Part shown: positions 5,505 to 5,835 of the stretch, one piece after another
Numbering within the stretch: position 1 is the stretch's first letter
Layout: each line of letters opens with the position of its first letter
Source: an uncultured Collinsella sp.
GTDB taxonomy: Bacteria > Actinomycetota > Coriobacteriia > Coriobacteriales > Coriobacteriaceae
DNA length: 5,835 nt
Assembly: GCA_959020035.1 (NCBI GenBank)
Contig: CAUEQX010000115.1
Span: 1 to 5,835 of the forward strand
Direction: 5' to 3'
The notes under the pieces: generated by a model
Seen by the model: the letters and a program-made list of their open reading frames with translations, nothing else
Told to the model about the DNA's origin: nothing
The model's database searches: none
Program-made: the position numbers and the translations under genes

Positions 5505-5835
5505 TTAAGCACGTGCTGTCTGGGCGATGCCAGCCTTGGCGTTTGCGCGTTTGCCGGCGAGTTCGCAAAAAATCGCGCCGCCGATGATAAGCGCGGCACC
5601 CATCAGGCGGACCGGTGTTATGGCTTCGCCCAAAAGGACGGCCGAGAACACGACGGCCGAAAGCGGCTCGAGGTAGCCGACGACGGCGACGGTCTGGACG
5701 AGCAGCTTAGCGACGGCGCTAAAGTAGAGCAGGCAACCAATGCCGGTGTTGACGACGCCGAGCATAGCGACGGCGCGCCAATCAATACTGGCGGCGACGC
5801 CGGCGGACAGGAACGAGGGAGCGCCCTGCGTGATG
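5505..5835 (-). CDS. EamA/DMT-superfamily permease, C-terminal part only (5' end beyond window)
   Basis: Multi-pass membrane transporter of the drug/metabolite (10-TMS) superfamily; substrates in this family range from amino acids to other small metabolites and cannot be told from sequence. The last 109 residues are present, and the frame runs open through the right window edge, so the ATG at 5765 is an internal Met rather than the start. The stretch shows the second EamA repeat: NTGIGCLLYFSAVAKL, then VGYLEPLSAVVFSAVLLGE with the family's conserved Pro and Glu, then the closing segment GAALIIGGAIF. A short basic tail ends at TAA 5505. It is followed by a palindromic terminator-like site and probably forms a separate transcription unit from kup. 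Confidence 0.88.
   Translation of the reverse strand, partial: ITQGAPSFLSAGVAASIDWRAVAMLGVVNTGIGCLLYFSAVAKLLVQTVAVVGYLEPLSAVVFSAVLLGEAITPVRLMGAALIIGGAIFCELAGKRANAKAGIAQTARA

Overview
The window reads as a GC-rich, host-associated actinobacterial chromosome segment, most likely gut Coriobacteriia of the Collinsella type. This rests on a bile salt hydrolase very close in motif layout to the bifidobacterial/coriobacterial enzymes, strong GGAGG-type ribosome binding sites, and G/C-biased third codon positions that leave long antisense reading frames open. The genus is inference from recall. No rRNA, tRNA, CRISPR array, transposase or integrase gene is visible.

Layout from left to right: (1) the first ~1.2 kb holds most of a minus-strand AzgA-type (NCS2) purine permease whose C-terminus lies off the left edge. 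(2) A ~190-bp divergent intergenic region follows. (3) A small plus-strand peptide-deformylase-like gene (1403-1822) keeps the metal ligands but has Met in place of the catalytic Glu. (4) A 109-nt imperfect foldback (1817-1925) overlaps its stop codon, and a conventional rho-independent terminator lies at 1967-2009. (5) A complete plus-strand bile salt hydrolase (2067-3032) carries all the catalytic residues and a G-x-G selectivity loop. (6) A strong hairpin lies between the convergent stops of bsh and kup. (7) A complete minus-strand Kup potassium transporter (3115-5346) has a long acidic C-terminal tail and probably starts at GTG. (8) A ~158-bp gap contains two perfect palindromes. (9) The C-terminal half of a minus-strand EamA/DMT-family permease runs off the right edge.

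The genes look like separate transcription units rather than one operon: directions alternate and hairpins sit between most of them. The shared theme is membrane transport and adaptation to the gut lumen (purine salvage, bile acid deconjugation, potassium uptake, metabolite export). I see no evidence for a new multi-gene system. The most unusual items are the active-site-altered deformylase homologue and the foldback element fused to its 3' end.
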